A DNA stretch of 64,000 nucleotides. It comes from Cohnella faecalis. GTDB taxonomy: Bacteria; Bacillota; Bacilli; Paenibacillales; Paenibacillaceae. Of the stretch, positions 63,074-64,000 are shown piece by piece. The notes below the pieces were generated by a model. The model made no database searches. It was not told the DNA's origin and was given only the letters and a program-made list of their open reading frames with translations. The translations under genes were made by a program, and so were the position numbers. The DNA is taken from contig NZ_QXJM01000040.1 in assembly GCF_003570905.1 (NCBI RefSeq), forward strand, positions 372,001-436,000. The letters are read 5' to 3'. The first letter of the stretch is position 1, and each line of letters starts with the position of its first letter.

Positions 63074-64000
63074 CTACTCGCTGCGCTCTTCGCGCATATG
63101 AGGGAACAACAGCACGTCGCGAATGGACGGCGCATCGGTCAGCAGCATAACCAGACGGTCGACCCCAATTCCGAGACCGCCGGTCGGAGGCATGCCGTAC
63201 TCCAAAGCGCGGATGAAATCGTCATCCATCTCATGCGCTTCGTCGTTGCCCGCTTCTTTCTCCGTCAACTGTGCCTCGAAGCGCTCCCGCTGGTCGATAG
63301 GATCGTTAAGCTCGGTGAACGCATTGGCATGCTCCCGCGCGACGATGAACAGCTCGAACCGATCGGTAAATCGAGGATCCGCTTCGTTCTTTTTCGCCAG
63401 CGGCGATATGGCCACCGGATGACCCGTTACGAACGTCGGCTGAATAAGCGTATGCTCGACGAACGTCTCGAAGAACGCGTTGACGATATGGCCGAACGTC
63501 ATGTGAGGCTCGACAGCGACCTTATGCTCCTTCGCCAAAAGATGAGCTTCCTCGTCCGACATCTCTTGCTTGAAGTCGACCCCCGTCGCTTCGCGAACGA
63601 GATCGACCATGGATACGCGTCGCCAGGACGGCGTCAAATCCACTTCCTGCCCTTGATATGAGATCTTCGTCGTTCCATGAACTTCCTGTGCGATATGCGC
63701 GATCAAGTTCTCGGTCAGACGCATGATATCCTCATAGTCGGCATACGCCTCGTACAGCTCGATCATCGTAAACTCCGGATTGTGTCGCGTCGAAATGCCT
63801 TCGTTCCGATACACGCGGCCGATTTCGTACACTTTTTCCAGCCCGCCTACGATGAGACGCTTCAGATGAAGTTCAATGGCGATCCGCATATAAAGCTGCA
63901 TGTCCAGCGCATTGTGGTGTGTAATAAAAGGACGAGCAGCCGCTCCACCGGCAATTGTGTGCAATGTCGGCGTCTCCACTTCCAGATAACCGAGGTTGTC
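63074..64000 (-). CDS. lysS: lysyl-tRNA synthetase, class II (3' part)
   Basis: C-terminal about 308 residues of class II lysyl-tRNA synthetase; the gene continues past the window edge. Catalytic motifs: VETPTLHTIAGGAAARPF (motif 1 follow-on), YEIGRVYRNEGISTRHNPEF (motif 2), and GGLGIGVDRLVMLLTDAPSI (motif 3). The C-terminus LLFPHMREERSE is normal. It precedes the rRNA operon in the same direction, separated by its terminator and the rrn promoter. Confidence 0.96.
   Translation of the reverse strand, partial: DNLGYLEVETPTLHTIAGGAAARPFITHHNALDMQLYMRIAIELHLKRLIVGGLEKVYEIGRVYRNEGISTRHNPEFTMIELYEAYADYEDIMRLTENLIAHIAQEVHGTTKISYQGQEVDLTPSWRRVSMVDLVREATGVDFKQEMSDEEAHLLAKEHKVAVEPHMTFGHIVNAFFETFVEHTLIQPTFVTGHPVAISPLAKKNEADPRFTDRFELFIVAREHANAFTELNDPIDQRERFEAQLTEKEAGNDEAHEMDDDFIRALEYGMPPTGGLGIGVDRLVMLLTDAPSIRDVLLFPHMREERSE

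Overview
The window looks like chromosome of an endospore-forming, S-layer-bearing Firmicute of the Paenibacillaceae (Paenibacillus/Cohnella type). The reasons are a small acid-soluble spore protein P gene, a dacA-pdxS-pdxT-serS neighbourhood, an 11-kb surface-protein gene ending in three SLH domains, Bacillus-type sigma-A promoters and strong AGGAGG ribosome binding sites. The species call is inference; the 16S gene at 61145-62697 would settle it.

Layout. (1) 1-2.5 kb: murQ followed by a sugar ABC binding lipoprotein and the start of a probable permease, all leftward, with related AT-rich elements at both promoters. (2) 2.5-9.5 kb: a leftward carbohydrate operon (binding lipoprotein, two MalFG-type permeases, LacI regulator, two alpha/beta-hydrolase esterases) behind a sigma-A promoter with a perfect 16-bp palindrome at the start site. 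(3) 9.6-28.9 kb: a PBSX-related contractile tail locus. It has a repressor/ImmA pair, a winged-helix protein, an Xpf-like late sigma factor, a GP20 scaffold-like protein, tail terminator, sheath, tube, tail chaperone with a -1 frameshift signal, tape measure, LysM/baseplate genes, a 1664-residue fibre, holin and lysin. It has no terminase, portal, major capsid or integrase gene, so it reads as an R-type tailocin (phage-tail bacteriocin) and is the most interesting system here. (4) 28.9-35.3 kb: a HAD phosphatase/P-loop kinase fusion, coiled-coil protein, inositol-monophosphatase-family enzyme, GntR/DUF1648 pair, glycerate kinase, tRNA-Pro, LysE-type exporter. (5) 35.4-46.5 kb: a 3685-residue SLH-anchored lectin/Ig-repeat protein with near-identical 570-bp tandem repeats. 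(6) 46.9-57.4 kb: lipoprotein, YitT-type membrane protein, sspP and two small genes, tRNA-Ser, serS, pdxT, pdxS, dacA, guaB, a DUF4015 lipoprotein. (7) 57.5-62.9 kb: an rRNA operon in the unusual order 16S-5S-tRNA-Ile-tRNA-Ala-23S. (8) 63.1-64 kb: 3' part of lysS.

Sequence quality. Five genes (second esterase, second binding protein, GP20-like protein, HAD-kinase, YitT protein) are broken by eight apparent single-base deletions, all in short homopolymers. Restoring one base at each site gives uninterrupted proteins of normal length. This looks more like base-calling error than gene decay, so these genes may be functional. They are typed pseudogene only because the given sequence does not encode them uninterrupted.
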